From the NCBI GenBank assembly GCA_024234735.1, contig JACKNV010000004.1:1-64000 (forward strand): a DNA stretch of 64,000 nt, in the 5' to 3' direction. Source of the stretch: Pseudomonadales bacterium (lineage in GTDB: Bacteria > Pseudomonadota > Gammaproteobacteria > Pseudomonadales > Halieaceae). Positions 1 through 8,439 of this stretch are shown here, in pieces (position 1 is the stretch's first letter; each line of letters begins with the position of its first letter). The notes beneath the pieces were generated by a model. That model did not search any database and was not told the DNA's origin. It saw only the letters and a list, made by a program, of their open reading frames with translations. A program made the position numbers and the translations under genes.

Positions 1-174
1 CTCGGAATCCGTCATCATCAGGTCGGGATTGAAGGTCTTCATGGCGAGGCTGGCGGCAAGCCGCGGAATCACCCCGATGCCGGTAGCCAACACCTCGCCG
101 TCATCGCGAAATGCCTCGGCGGCGGCCACTATGCACAGTTCCGCCAGGCTGTAGTCAGTTGCAGTATCACTCAT
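1..174 (-). CDS. CoA-transferase beta subunit, IpdB-like (partial, N-terminal part only)
   Basis: The reverse strand opens with ATG at 174 and reads MSDTATDYSLAELCIVAAAE, then a stretch on the pattern DDGEVLATGIG and PRLAASLAMKTFNPDLMMTDSE, running off the window edge after 58 codons. This is the N-terminal region of the beta subunit of class I CoA-transferase-like enzymes such as IpdB, which with IpdA opens the last ring of the steroid C/D-ring intermediate in cholesterol-degrading bacteria. It lies 22 nt downstream of the alpha subunit gene on the same strand, so the two are almost certainly co-transcribed and form a heteromer. Whether the substrate is a steroid ring or another 3-oxo-acyl compound cannot be decided from this fragment. 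Confidence 0.8.
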   Translation of the reverse strand, partial: MSDTATDYSLAELCIVAAAEAFRDDGEVLATGIGVIPRLAASLAMKTFNPDLMMTDSE

Positions 175-196
175 TGGGCTTTGCTCTCCCGACGCT

Positions 197-1072
197 TCAA
201 TAGACAGGCAGGGGCAGGGCGCGAATCGCGTCCAGGCCACCGACCTTTTGCTGGTACTCCTGCTCGGAGCCACCCAGGTACTGATCAAGGTACGCCTGGA
301 TGCCTCCCTCCTCCCCGGCACTGGCGGCATAGGTTTTGAAGTGCTCGACATCGAAACCGTAGGCGGGGCTGCAGGACGTGGGGTGGGCGCCGCCGGGAAT
401 GTGCACCACCGCCGTGGTCGCCGCGCGCTCCCAGTACACCAGGCGCGCCTGGGCGGGGTCATGGAAGAATTCCGTCTCCACCAGTTCGTCGCAGGACACG
501 TAGGTTTTCGTCGCCGCACGCGCGTACCAGTCGTCCATGTAGTGGTCGGGGCCGGCTATCTGGCACACGCCCCGGGTATCCGCCCGGTCGACGTGCAGCA
601 GTGCCGCATCCAGTCTGAGCGCCGGCATGGCAACCCACTCTTTGTCGTCATAGGGGCTGTCGATCACCTTGATCTCCGGGTTGCGGGCGATGATGTCCGT
701 GCCCAGGCCAACCTCGGTGGGGATGAAGGGCAGGCCCCAGGCCGCCGCCCGCAACCCCAGCAACATCATGCCCTCGTCGATTTCCATGACCTCGATCGCA
801 CCGCTCTGGCGCGCCTGGCGGAAGTACGGCTCCAGCGGGATGAAATCCAGCGAGACGAAAGCGAATACCACTTTCCTGACCTTGCCGGCGGCACACAGCA
901 TGCCGACGTCGGCGCCGCCGTATGACACCAGGGTGAGATCCTTCAGATCGGAGCGCAGGATTTCCCGCACCAGCGCCATCGGCTTGCGCCGCGGGCCCCA
1001 GCCGCCGATGCCGATGGTCATGCCATCGCGCAGCTGGGCCACGACCTGGGCCGCATTCATTTGTTTGTCCAT
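197..1072 (-). CDS. ipdA: CoA-transferase alpha subunit, IpdA-like
   Basis: This 291-residue protein carries the glycine-rich segment GIGGWGPRRKPMALVREI (residues 21-38). That segment is characteristic of the IpdA branch of the CoA transferase family rather than of ordinary 3-oxoacid CoA-transferases. A Glu-rich stretch (IEVMEIDEGMML, 93-104) lies where the family places its catalytic glutamate. In Mycobacterium and Comamonas-type steroid degraders IpdAB hydrolyses the ring of COCHEA-CoA, the last cyclic intermediate. The ATG at 1072 begins MDKQMNAAQVV. The partner beta subunit follows after 22 nt, and a FadD3-like ligase lies just upstream on the same strand, which fits a C/D-ring degradation role. 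The assignment is by motif and context; a generic acyl-CoA transferase remains possible. Confidence 0.78.
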   Translation of the reverse strand: MDKQMNAAQVVAQLRDGMTIGIGGWGPRRKPMALVREILRSDLKDLTLVSYGGADVGMLCAAGKVRKVVFAFVSLDFIPLEPYFRQARQSGAIEVMEIDEGMMLLGLRAAAWGLPFIPTEVGLGTDIIARNPEIKVIDSPYDDKEWVAMPALRLDAALLHVDRADTRGVCQIAGPDHYMDDWYARAATKTYVSCDELVETEFFHDPAQARLVYWERAATTAVVHIPGGAHPTSCSPAYGFDVEHFKTYAASAGEEGGIQAYLDQYLGGSEQEYQQKVGGLDAIRALPLPVY

Positions 1073-1110
1073 GTGACTGTTTCCCTGCCTGGTTTGTTCA
1101 TCGCGGATGT

Positions 1111-1137
1111 AACCCGCCCTACACTCTCTGCCCTACA
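1111..1137 (-). repeat. short repeated TGTAGGGC motifs ahead of ipdA-like gene
   Basis: On the minus strand the short gap between the Lrp-type regulator and the IpdA-like gene contains two copies of TGTAGGGC. A third, imperfect copy (TGTAGCGGA) overlaps the end of the regulator gene. The downstream copy continues as TGTAGGGCGGGTTA, a wording common in dispersed small repeats of proteobacteria. It could be a degenerate REP-like remnant or a set of direct half-sites for a regulator; the spacing is not regular. Confidence 0.3.
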
Positions 1138-1144
1138 ATATCCG

Positions 1145-2158
1145 CTACACTATCCGCGCCATGCGGTAGTCGTGTTTTACGAAATTCACGCCCAGGGTGC
1201 TGTCGGTGCGGCGCACCCCGGGTATCCGGCCGATCCGCGTGTGGACGAAGTGGGCCAGGTGCTCGGTATTGCGTACCATGGTGATCGCCAGGATATCCGA
1301 GCGCCCCAGCATCACCGCCACAAAACCCAGCTCGGGTATCTGCGCCAGCGCCTCGGCCACCCCGCGAATCTCGTCACTGCGCTCCGCCTCAATCCAGATA
1401 TAGGCGAGCAGCGCGTCGCCGAAACGATCGATATTGGTCACCGCGGTCAGGCGGATCTGCTGCAGCTCTTCCATGCGCTTGATGCGGGCCCGCACCGTGC
1501 CTTCGGTGACCCCCAGGGCGGCAGCGATATGGCCGTTGCTGACCCGGGCGTCGCGCGCCAGCTGGGCGACGATCCGCTGATCGAGCCCGTCCAGGATGCG
1601 CCGTCCGGGCGTCCCGGCGTCGCGAGTGCCGCTGCTGGGCTGCAACGGCGCAAGCTCGTGAAACGGCACCCAGTCGGGCTGGTTCTTCAGTACGTCCAGG
1701 GCCAGCGCCGGAGTGAGGCGGCGCACCCCCGCCACCGCCGGCAGGCGCCGCGCCACCAGTTCGTGCAGTGCCGCCTGGTCCTGGCTGACCACCAGCACCT
1801 CGATATCCTGCGCCCCCACCACCACATTCACCGAAAAGACGTCCGGCAACCGCGCCAGCTCGCGCGCCACGGCTTCCGGGGAGCGATCCTCCACCTGTAT
1901 GCCGATTGCCAGCAGCAGGCTGTAGCCCGCCGCCTCGATATCGGTCACCGCCACCACGCGCATGGTGCCGGACTCCTCCAGGCGCCGCACCCGGGCGCGC
2001 ACCGTGCTCTCGGTGACCGCCAGTTCCCTGGCGATGGCGCGATAGGGCATGCGGCCGTCGCCGCGCAGTAAGCCGATGATACCCTCGTCGAGGGCATCCA
2101 GGTCCACCCGCGCCGGTGGAACTGCCGCCGGCACGGCCGGGGCCGGAGTGATTGTCAT
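1145..2158 (-). CDS. tandem-domain Lrp/AsnC family transcriptional regulator
   Basis: The ATG at 2158 (MTITPAPAVPAAV) overlaps the stop of the upstream ligase gene in an ATGA arrangement, giving a 337-residue protein. It contains two complete AsnC-type modules. The first winged helix (about residues 17-65) includes LDEGIIGLLRGDGRMPYRAI and TVRARVRRLEESG. The second (about 168-220) includes LDQRIVAQLARDARVSNGHI and TVRARIKRMEELQ. Each is followed by a ligand-binding RAM-like half. Most Lrp/AsnC proteins have one module of about 150 residues, so this is a fused duplication able to present two DNA-binding domains per chain. Co-translation with a FadD3-like ligase suggests local control of acyl-CoA or steroid catabolism, with a carboxylate or CoA ester as a plausible effector (inferred). 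Confidence 0.85.
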   Translation of the reverse strand: MTITPAPAVPAAVPPARVDLDALDEGIIGLLRGDGRMPYRAIARELAVTESTVRARVRRLEESGTMRVVAVTDIEAAGYSLLLAIGIQVEDRSPEAVARELARLPDVFSVNVVVGAQDIEVLVVSQDQAALHELVARRLPAVAGVRRLTPALALDVLKNQPDWVPFHELAPLQPSSGTRDAGTPGRRILDGLDQRIVAQLARDARVSNGHIAAALGVTEGTVRARIKRMEELQQIRLTAVTNIDRFGDALLAYIWIEAERSDEIRGVAEALAQIPELGFVAVMLGRSDILAITMVRNTEHLAHFVHTRIGRIPGVRRTDSTLGVNFVKHDYRMARIV

Positions 2159-3738
2159 CGGGCCTCTGCCTCCGCCATCTCGCGCAGCGCGGTTTTCAGC
2201 ACCTTGCCACCCGCATTCACGGGCAGCTCCTCGACAAAGCGGACCGCCCGGGGCACTTTGTAGTTGGCCATGTTGTCGCGGCACCAGGCGATCACCCCGG
2301 CCTCGTCCAGTTGCGCCCCGGCCGCCCTGACGATATACGCCCGCGCCACTTCCCCCAGGCGGGTATCCGGCACCCCGATCACGGCGGCCCGCGCCACCCC
2401 GGGCAGGCTGCACAGGGTGTTCTCGATCTCGGCGGGATAGCAATTGAAGCCGCCGACGATAAACATGTCCTTGATGCGATCGGTGATGCGCACGTAGCCA
2501 TCCTCGTCCATCACCCCGACATCCCCGGTCTTCAACCAGCCGTCGGCAGTCATGCAGCGCGCCGTTTCCTCCGGATTGTCCAGGTAGCCGCGCATCACAT
2601 TGAAACCCCGGCAGCAAATCTCCCCGGGAATGCCGACCGGTACGGTGGCGCCCGCGGCGTCCACGCACTTCATCTCGACCCCGTCCATGGCCCGCCCGGA
2701 CGTGTGGGAAATGCGCTCGGGGCTGTCATCCGCCCGGCAAATGGAGACCACGCCACAGGTTTCGGTAAGTCCGTAGGCTGTCACCACGACCTCGAAACCC
2801 AGCTCCGCGCGCATCTGCTCCACCAGCGCCACCGGTACCGGCGCGGCCCCGGTGACCGCCAGCCGCAGGCTGCTCAGGTCGTAGTCGCCACGGCGGGGAT
2901 GGGCCAGCAGCGACTGGTAGATGGTGGGCGGCCCGGGAATCATCGAGATCCGCTCGCGGGCGATGCGCGGCAGCACCTCCTCGAGGTCGAAACTCTTCAC
3001 CGGCAACATATGGGCACCGCGTATGATCGCCGCCAGCCAGCCAGCCTTGTACCCGAAGGAATGAAAAAACGGGTTTATAATCAGGTAGTTATCATCGCTG
3101 CACAAGCCGACGGTAGCACTCCACACCTCGAAGGTGCGGATATTCTGGCCGTGGCAGGTGACCACCCCCTTGGGCTGGCCGGTGGTACCGGAGGTGAACA
3201 GGATGTCGAGGGTATCCTCGGGGCTCAGCGCGGCCTCCCGCCGCGCCACCTCGGCGCTGTCGACCGCCCGCCCCGCGCCCAGGAAATCAGCCCAGGACAC
3301 CGCGCCCGCGGCCTCACCCTCCAGCAACACGGTCTGCCGCAGTGCCGGCAGGGCGTGCCCGCGCAACTGGGCGGGGTAGTTCACCCCCAGGAAGTCGCCC
3401 ACCGTGAACAGCAGGCGCGCCCCGCTGGCGCGCAGGATGTAGGCGGCCTCGGCCCCCTTCAGGCGCGTATTCAACGGCACCAGTACCCCGCCGACACTCT
3501 GGGCCCCGATCGCGGCAATGATCCACTGGTAACAGTTCGGCGCCCAGATGGCGATGCGTTCGCCGTGCTGCAGGCCGGCGGCGACAAACGCCTGCGCGCA
3601 CGCTATCCGGGCGCGATCCAGTTCGGCATAGGTCATGCGCACCGCGCCGTCGGTGATGGCCAGGCGGTCGCCGTGGGCGGCCGCGGCCGCAGCCACTACC
3701 TGGGGCAGGGTGCGCTGAGTGATGGAGTCCGCTGGCAT
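2155..3738 (-). CDS. fadD3: AMP-forming acyl-CoA ligase, FadD3-like
   Basis: This is a 527-residue member of the acyl-adenylate superfamily. It has the phosphate-binding loop FTSGTTGQPKG (181-191), the YGLTE adenine-binding motif, the TGDVGVMDEDGYVRITDR hinge region and a C-terminal catalytic lysine in GGKVLKTALRE. The NPFFHSFGYKAG stretch and the overall wording resemble FadD3, the ligase that activates the C/D-ring propionate intermediate HIP in steroid degradation. Neighbouring IpdA/IpdB-like genes support that role. Its stop overlaps the regulator start by 4 nt (translational coupling). A 40-bp region with a perfect inverted repeat lies about 70-110 nt upstream and may be the operator. 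Substrate assignment is inferred; a fatty-acid or aromatic-acid ligase is the alternative. Confidence 0.75.
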   Translation of the reverse strand: MPADSITQRTLPQVVAAAAAAHGDRLAITDGAVRMTYAELDRARIACAQAFVAAGLQHGERIAIWAPNCYQWIIAAIGAQSVGGVLVPLNTRLKGAEAAYILRASGARLLFTVGDFLGVNYPAQLRGHALPALRQTVLLEGEAAGAVSWADFLGAGRAVDSAEVARREAALSPEDTLDILFTSGTTGQPKGVVTCHGQNIRTFEVWSATVGLCSDDNYLIINPFFHSFGYKAGWLAAIIRGAHMLPVKSFDLEEVLPRIARERISMIPGPPTIYQSLLAHPRRGDYDLSSLRLAVTGAAPVPVALVEQMRAELGFEVVVTAYGLTETCGVVSICRADDSPERISHTSGRAMDGVEMKCVDAAGATVPVGIPGEICCRGFNVMRGYLDNPEETARCMTADGWLKTGDVGVMDEDGYVRITDRIKDMFIVGGFNCYPAEIENTLCSLPGVARAAVIGVPDTRLGEVARAYIVRAAGAQLDEAGVIAWCRDNMANYKVPRAVRFVEELPVNAGGKVLKTALREMAEAEAR

Positions 3739-3810
3739 GGAATCGGTCCTGAAGCCCGCTGCTGTCTAGCCTGGCCGCCATACTAGACGCAAGCCACCCA
3801 CTCCGGCAAA

Positions 3811-3850
3811 CACTATTCGTAGGTATATCATTCGTATGCTACGAATAGTG
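3811..3850. promoter_or_regulatory. perfect 12-bp inverted repeat, putative operator
   Basis: The arms CACTATTCGTAG (3811-3822) and CTACGAATAGTG (3839-3850) are exact reverse complements separated by 16 nt. The spacer holds a third copy of the ATTCGTA core (3830-3836). The element lies in the gap between two minus-strand ligase genes, about 70 nt upstream of the fadD3-like start, in locally AT-rich sequence. No T-run follows, so a terminator is unlikely. An operator bound by a dimeric or tetrameric regulator, perhaps the neighbouring tandem Lrp/AsnC protein, is the favoured reading. Confidence 0.55.
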
Positions 3851-3899
3851 CAAATATTTATATCCCCGCCTTGGAGAATCGGGGCTATACCCGGGCGCA

Positions 3900-5528
3900 T
3901 CACTGCGGAAAGGCATAGTCCTTGAACTTTTCCCGCAGCGCCACCTTTTGCAGTTTGCCGGTGGCGGTGTGCGGCAGTTCCTCGACAAACTCCACTGCCT
4001 CGGGCGTCCACCACTTGGCGATCTTGCCGTCGAACCAGGCCAGCATCTCCTCCGCGGTGAGGTCCTCGCCATCGGCATTGCGCACCACCACCAGCAGCGG
4101 CCGCTCACTCCACTTCGGGTGGAAATGGCCGATCACCGCCGCTTCGGCCACCTTGGGGTGATCGGTAGCCACATTCTCCACATCGATGGAGGAAATCCAC
4201 TCGCCGCCGGACTTGATCACGTCCTTGGTGCGGTCGGTAATGGCCATGTAGCCATCGGGGTCGATGGTGGCCACGTCCCCGGTCTCGAACCAGCCTTCCT
4301 CGGCGTGAGCGTCAGAGCCATCCAGCTTGAAGTAGCTGGAACACACCCAGGGGCCGCGCACCTTGAGCGAGCCGAAGGCGACGCCGTCCCAGGGTTGCTC
4401 CCCGCCCTCGTCATCGACGATCTTCATCTCCACGCCGAAGATCGGCCGGCCCGCCTTGAGGCGCAGTTTGGCAAATTTCTCCTCGCCCACTTCCTCGCGC
4501 GAGGCGGTGCTGGCGTTGACGCTGCCCAGCGGGCTCATCTCGGTCATGCCCCAGCCGACCCGGCTCTCCACCCCGTAGCGGTCGAAATCCTCCATCACCG
4601 ACAGCGGGCAGGCAGCGCCGCCGACGATGATGCGCTGCAGCGACTCCACCCTCTCCCCCGACTGCTTGAGGTGCGCCAGCAGGCCCAGCCACACGGTGGG
4701 CACGCCGGCGGACAGGGTGACGCCCTCCTCGTTGATCAGCGCCGCCAGGGTGGCACCATCGCCCATCTTGCTGCCGGGGAACACGATCTTGGCACCGGCC
4801 ATCGGGCAGGCATAGGGGTTGCCCCAGGCGTTGACGTGGAACATCGGAACGATGGGCAATACCACATCCCGGCTGGAGAGGCCCAGGGCATCGGGCATCA
4901 TGGTGGCGTAGGCGTGCAGCATGGTGGAACGGTGGGAATACAGCACCCCCTTGGGATTGCCGGTGGTACCGGAGGTATAGCACAGGGCACAGGCGGCATT
5001 CTCGTCGAGTTGCGGCCAGACGAAGGTCTCACCACCCGAGGCCACCAGGCTCTCGTAGCAGATGGCGTTCGGCAGCGAGGTCTGTGGCATGCGCTCCTCG
5101 GTGGTCAGAATCACCCAGCCCTTGACCCCCGGACACTCGGCAGCCACTCCCTCCACCAGGGGCAGGAAATCGGGATCCAGGAAGACGTACTGGTCCTCGG
5201 CATGGTTGATGATGTATGCCACCTGCTCGGGAAACAGGCGCGGGTTGATGGTATGGCAGACATAGCCGCTGCAGGCGGAGGCATAGTAGGTTTCGAAATG
5301 GCGGTAGTCGTTCCACGCCAGGGTGGCGATGCGATCCCCGCTGGCCAGCCCCCAGCCGGCGATGGCGTTGGCCAGCTGACGGGTGCGCCGGAAGGCATCG
5401 CGATAGGTATAGCGGTGGCGCGGGTTGTCACCGGTGACCGAAACAATTTCCACATCGCCGTTGACCTTCTCGGCGTGCTGCATGATCGAGGTAATGGTCA
5501 GCGGCACATCCATCATCAGACCGTTCAT
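3900..5528 (-). CDS. medium/long-chain acyl-CoA ligase, AlkK/DmdB-like
   Basis: This 542-residue AMP-forming ligase begins MNGLMMDVPLTITSIMQHAE, an N-terminal pattern shared by AlkK-type medium-chain fatty acid CoA ligases and by 3-methylthiopropionyl-CoA ligases (DmdB). The phosphate loop CYTSGTTGNPKG spans 183-194. GWGMTEMSP is the adenine motif, ETGDVATIDPDGYMAITDR the hinge, and TATGKLQKVALREKFKDY contains the catalytic C-terminal lysine. An excellent ribosome-binding site (AAGGAGG) precedes the start. The enzyme should activate a short-, medium- or branched-chain carboxylate with ATP and CoA. In a marine bacterium, dimethylsulphoniopropionate-derived methylthiopropionate is one candidate substrate, but the family is too promiscuous to decide. 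Confidence 0.85.
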   Translation of the reverse strand: MNGLMMDVPLTITSIMQHAEKVNGDVEIVSVTGDNPRHRYTYRDAFRRTRQLANAIAGWGLASGDRIATLAWNDYRHFETYYASACSGYVCHTINPRLFPEQVAYIINHAEDQYVFLDPDFLPLVEGVAAECPGVKGWVILTTEERMPQTSLPNAICYESLVASGGETFVWPQLDENAACALCYTSGTTGNPKGVLYSHRSTMLHAYATMMPDALGLSSRDVVLPIVPMFHVNAWGNPYACPMAGAKIVFPGSKMGDGATLAALINEEGVTLSAGVPTVWLGLLAHLKQSGERVESLQRIIVGGAACPLSVMEDFDRYGVESRVGWGMTEMSPLGSVNASTASREEVGEEKFAKLRLKAGRPIFGVEMKIVDDEGGEQPWDGVAFGSLKVRGPWVCSSYFKLDGSDAHAEEGWFETGDVATIDPDGYMAITDRTKDVIKSGGEWISSIDVENVATDHPKVAEAAVIGHFHPKWSERPLLVVVRNADGEDLTAEEMLAWFDGKIAKWWTPEAVEFVEELPHTATGKLQKVALREKFKDYAFPQ

Positions 5529-5661
5529 GGGAGTCCTCCTTATTGGTTATCATTAGTTCGCCGCGGTGGCGGATCGGGGATTATTACTGATTTTTAGCGG
5601 CCGAGGTAGTCGGGCGTCGCAGGGTCGGGGCCACGCAGCCAGTGGCGGCATGGGCCCGGCC

Positions 5662-6498
5662 TCACGGCTGCAGTAACTCCCAGCGTTCGTCATCGGGGTG
5701 CTGCAGCGCCCGGTTCTCCTGGCGCAGCTTGATCAGGTGGGCGGCCAGGGACAGTTTCGCCATTTTGTGCAGGCTGGTTTCGACATCGTCGTACACGACC
5801 ACGACCAGTTCATCCACGGAACTGCGACCGAGTTGCTGCAGGCCCCGTATCACCTTGGCCTCGCGCTGCAGGCGGTGGTTCACCAGCCAGGCTACCACGG
5901 CGCGGGAGTCCTCCAACACCTCACCGTGACCCGGAGCGATGAACTTCAGGGGATAGCGCAGCAGCAGTTGCAGCGACTCGATGTAGGCCTTCATATCGCC
6001 GCTGGGGGGCACGATCACCACCGTGGAACCGTTCATGATGTGATCGCCGGCAAACAGCATCTGCTCCTGCTCCAGCAGGAAGCAGAAATGATTGCTGACA
6101 TGGCCCGGCGTGTGCACCGCCCGCAAGGTAAACTCCGGTGTCTCCAGCAGGTCGTCGTGACGCAGTTCGCGATGGGGCGCGAAAGTGTCGTCCTGGAACA
6201 TGTCGTCGGCCGGCAGCGCGCCGATCACCTCGGCGCCGCTGGCCTCGGCCACGGCCTGCCAGGCCGGCGAATGGTCCGGGTGGGTATGGGTGCAGACGAT
6301 CCAGCGAATGCGCCCCCCGGCGGCGGCGAGGATGGCGTCGATATGTGCCGGGATGGCGGGCCCGGGGTCCAGCACCGCGACCTGCTCATTACCCAGCAGG
6401 TAGGTATTCGTCCCGGCGCCGGTCATCACCCCCGGGTTGGGCGCCACCAGGCGGCGCACCAGGCTGTTGAGGCGAAAGGGAACCCCGTGCTCCAGCAT
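5662..6498 (-). CDS. metallo-beta-lactamase-fold hydrolase (LACTB2/glyoxalase II-like)
   Basis: This 278-residue protein has the metal-binding signature THTHPDHS (His71, His73, Asp75, His76). Later metal ligands lie in HTPGHVSNH, AGDHIMNG and APGHGE, so both metal sites appear intact. A C-terminal helical region (from about 215, HRLQREAKVIRGL onward) matches the extra domain of LACTB2-like proteins. The likely reaction is hydrolysis of a thioester, phosphodiester or lactone in the cytoplasm; no signal peptide is visible. It begins 6 nt after the fabV stop, so the two are probably one operon, which makes an acyl-thioester substrate attractive. Confidence 0.8.
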   Translation of the reverse strand: MLEHGVPFRLNSLVRRLVAPNPGVMTGAGTNTYLLGNEQVAVLDPGPAIPAHIDAILAAAGGRIRWIVCTHTHPDHSPAWQAVAEASGAEVIGALPADDMFQDDTFAPHRELRHDDLLETPEFTLRAVHTPGHVSNHFCFLLEQEQMLFAGDHIMNGSTVVIVPPSGDMKAYIESLQLLLRYPLKFIAPGHGEVLEDSRAVVAWLVNHRLQREAKVIRGLQQLGRSSVDELVVVVYDDVETSLHKMAKLSLAAHLIKLRQENRALQHPDDERWELLQP

Positions 6499-6504
6499 AC
6501 CGGG

Positions 6505-7695
6505 TTACACCAGGTTGGCTATCGGCACGTCGGGATTGACGTCGGCCTCGTAGTCCACCCCATCGACCTCGAACCCGAACAGCTGCAGGAACTCGCGTTT
6601 ATAACCGTCGAAGTCCGACAGCTGCCGCAGGGTATCGGAATTGATCTGCTCCCACAGCTCGCCCACTGCGGCCTGTATCCCGGGGTCCAGTTCCTTGCGG
6701 TCGGCCCGCAGGCGGCCCTCCTCGTCCAGATAGGGGTCGGCACCGTACAGGGAGTCGCGAAACAGGCCGTCCACCTGCTCGATACACCCCTCGTGCACAC
6801 CGCGCTCCTTCATGACCTTGAACAGCAGGGCCAGGTAGATGGGCATGGCCGGAATCGCCGCACTGGCCTGGGTGACCACCGCCTTGAGCACGGCTACCCG
6901 GGCGTCCCCGCCTTTCCCCGCAAGGCGTTCGCGAATATCGACCACCCGCCGGTCCAGGTCCTGCTTGGCGGCGCCGATGGTGCCGTGCCAGTAGATATCC
7001 CAGGTGAGGCGCTCGCCGATGTAGGTGTAGGCAGTGGTTTTGGCGCCGTCGGCCAGCACGCCCGCCTCGTCCAGGGCGGTGATCCACATCTGCCAGTCCT
7101 CGCCGCCCATGACGGCGACGGTGTTGTCTATTTCTTCCTGGGTGGCCGGCTCAAGGTGAAAATCCTGCACTTCCTCCTTGTCGGTATTGACGCCCTTCTG
7201 GGTGGTCGGCTTGCCGATCGGTTTCAGGGTGGAATTGTGCACCTCCCCGGTGACCGGGTGCTGGCGCCGCGGCGCCGCCAGGCTGTATACCACCAGGTCG
7301 ACCTGCCCCAGGTCGGCCTTGATGGTGTCAATGGCTTTTTGCTTGATCTCGTCGCTGAAGGCATCGCCATTGATGCTTTTCGCGTACAGGCCCGCGGCCT
7401 CGGCGAACTTGTGGAAGGCAGCGCTGTTGTACCAACCGGCCGTGCCGGGCTTCTTCTCGGTGCCCTCTTTTTCGAAAAATATCCCCAGGGTCGAGGCCCC
7501 GGCCCCGAAAGCGGCGGTAATCCGCGAGGCCAGGCCGTAGCCGGTGGACGCGCCGATCACCAGCACGCGCCGCGGGCCATTCGCGATCGGGCCACGGGAC
7601 TTTACATACTCTATCTGGCGCTTCACATTGGCTTCGCAGCCGCCGGGGTGAGTGGTGGTGCAGAGGAATCCGCGAACGCGAGGCTTGATGATCAT
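6505..7695 (-). CDS. fabV: enoyl-[ACP]/trans-2-enoyl-CoA reductase FabV
   Basis: At 396 residues this is the standard FabV length. It starts MIIKPRVRGFLCTTTHPGGC and has the Rossmann loop VLVIGASTGYGLASRI (44-59). The catalytic Tyr-x8-Lys of the FabV type is present in DIYWHGTIGAAK. FabV performs the NADH-dependent last step of the fatty-acid elongation cycle and is intrinsically insensitive to triclosan. The C-terminal SDFDGYKREFLQLFGFEVDGVDYEADV-type tail is also family-typical (quoted here as key features only). It is divergent from miaE and upstream of the MBL-fold hydrolase gene. Confidence 0.96.
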   Translation of the reverse strand: MIIKPRVRGFLCTTTHPGGCEANVKRQIEYVKSRGPIANGPRRVLVIGASTGYGLASRITAAFGAGASTLGIFFEKEGTEKKPGTAGWYNSAAFHKFAEAAGLYAKSINGDAFSDEIKQKAIDTIKADLGQVDLVVYSLAAPRRQHPVTGEVHNSTLKPIGKPTTQKGVNTDKEEVQDFHLEPATQEEIDNTVAVMGGEDWQMWITALDEAGVLADGAKTTAYTYIGERLTWDIYWHGTIGAAKQDLDRRVVDIRERLAGKGGDARVAVLKAVVTQASAAIPAMPIYLALLFKVMKERGVHEGCIEQVDGLFRDSLYGADPYLDEEGRLRADRKELDPGIQAAVGELWEQINSDTLRQLSDFDGYKREFLQLFGFEVDGVDYEADVNPDVPIANLV

Positions 7696-7856
7696 GGGCT
7701 GAGTATTCCTGGCTTGGGTGGGTGTCTGGCGCGAGCGGCAAGTCTAGCATAAGGGCCGCGCCTGGCGACAAGCGCACCGGCCGGGCCGGTGCCCGCCTTG
7801 TATTCAGCCAGGACATACAGTTCAATACCCGCCCCCGTACGAACACCGAACCTGGC

Positions 7857-8435
7857 ATGATCGACACACCCCTGCGCCACCCCACGCCTGACGCCTGGAC
7901 CGAAGCGGTGATGGCGGATTTCAACAGCTTCCTGCTGGACCACGCGGCGGCGGAGAAGAAAGCGTCCGGCATGGCCATCTCCATGCTCTCCCACTACCCG
8001 GACAAAGTGGAACTGGTGGCCGCCATGGCGGACCTCGCCGTGGAAGAGCTGACTCACTACCGCGAAGTCGTCAAATGGATTCACCGTCGCGGGCTACTGA
8101 CAGCGGCGGACCGCAAGGACCCGTATGTGCTGGCCGTGCGCGCGGCCATCCGCAAGGGGCGCGAGGCCTACCTGCTGGACCGGCTGCTCACCGCCAGTAT
8201 CATCGAGGCCCGTGGCGCAGAGCGTTTCGCCCTGGTGGCGCAGGCGCTCCCAGCCGGACCACTGCAAAAATTCTACCAGTCCATCGCCCGCTCCGAGGCG
8301 CGCCACTTCGAACTGTTCCTGGACCTGGCCCACCAATACCTGCCGGCGCCGCAGATCGCGCAGCGCTGGGACGAATTGCTGGATATCGAGGCGGGCATCG
8401 TCGCCGCCCTGCCGATCCGGGCAGCACTGCATTAG
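7857..8435 (+). CDS. miaE: tRNA-(ms2io6A)-hydroxylase MiaE
   Basis: The 192-residue frame from the ATG at 7857 (MIDTPLRHPTPDAW) fits the family better than the longer upstream frame, which has no MiaE-like content. It is a ferritin-like di-iron protein. Glutamate and histidine ligands are visible in AVEELTHYREV, SIIEARGAERF and SEARHFELFL. MiaE hydroxylates the isopentenyl group of 2-methylthio-N6-isopentenyladenosine at tRNA position 37, an oxygen-dependent modification found in aerobic proteobacteria. It is followed within 5 nt by a glycosyltransferase-like gene on the same strand. Confidence 0.93.
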   Translation: MIDTPLRHPTPDAWTEAVMADFNSFLLDHAAAEKKASGMAISMLSHYPDKVELVAAMADLAVEELTHYREVVKWIHRRGLLTAADRKDPYVLAVRAAIRKGREAYLLDRLLTASIIEARGAERFALVAQALPAGPLQKFYQSIARSEARHFELFLDLAHQYLPAPQIAQRWDELLDIEAGIVAALPIRAALH

Positions 8436-8439
8436 GCCC

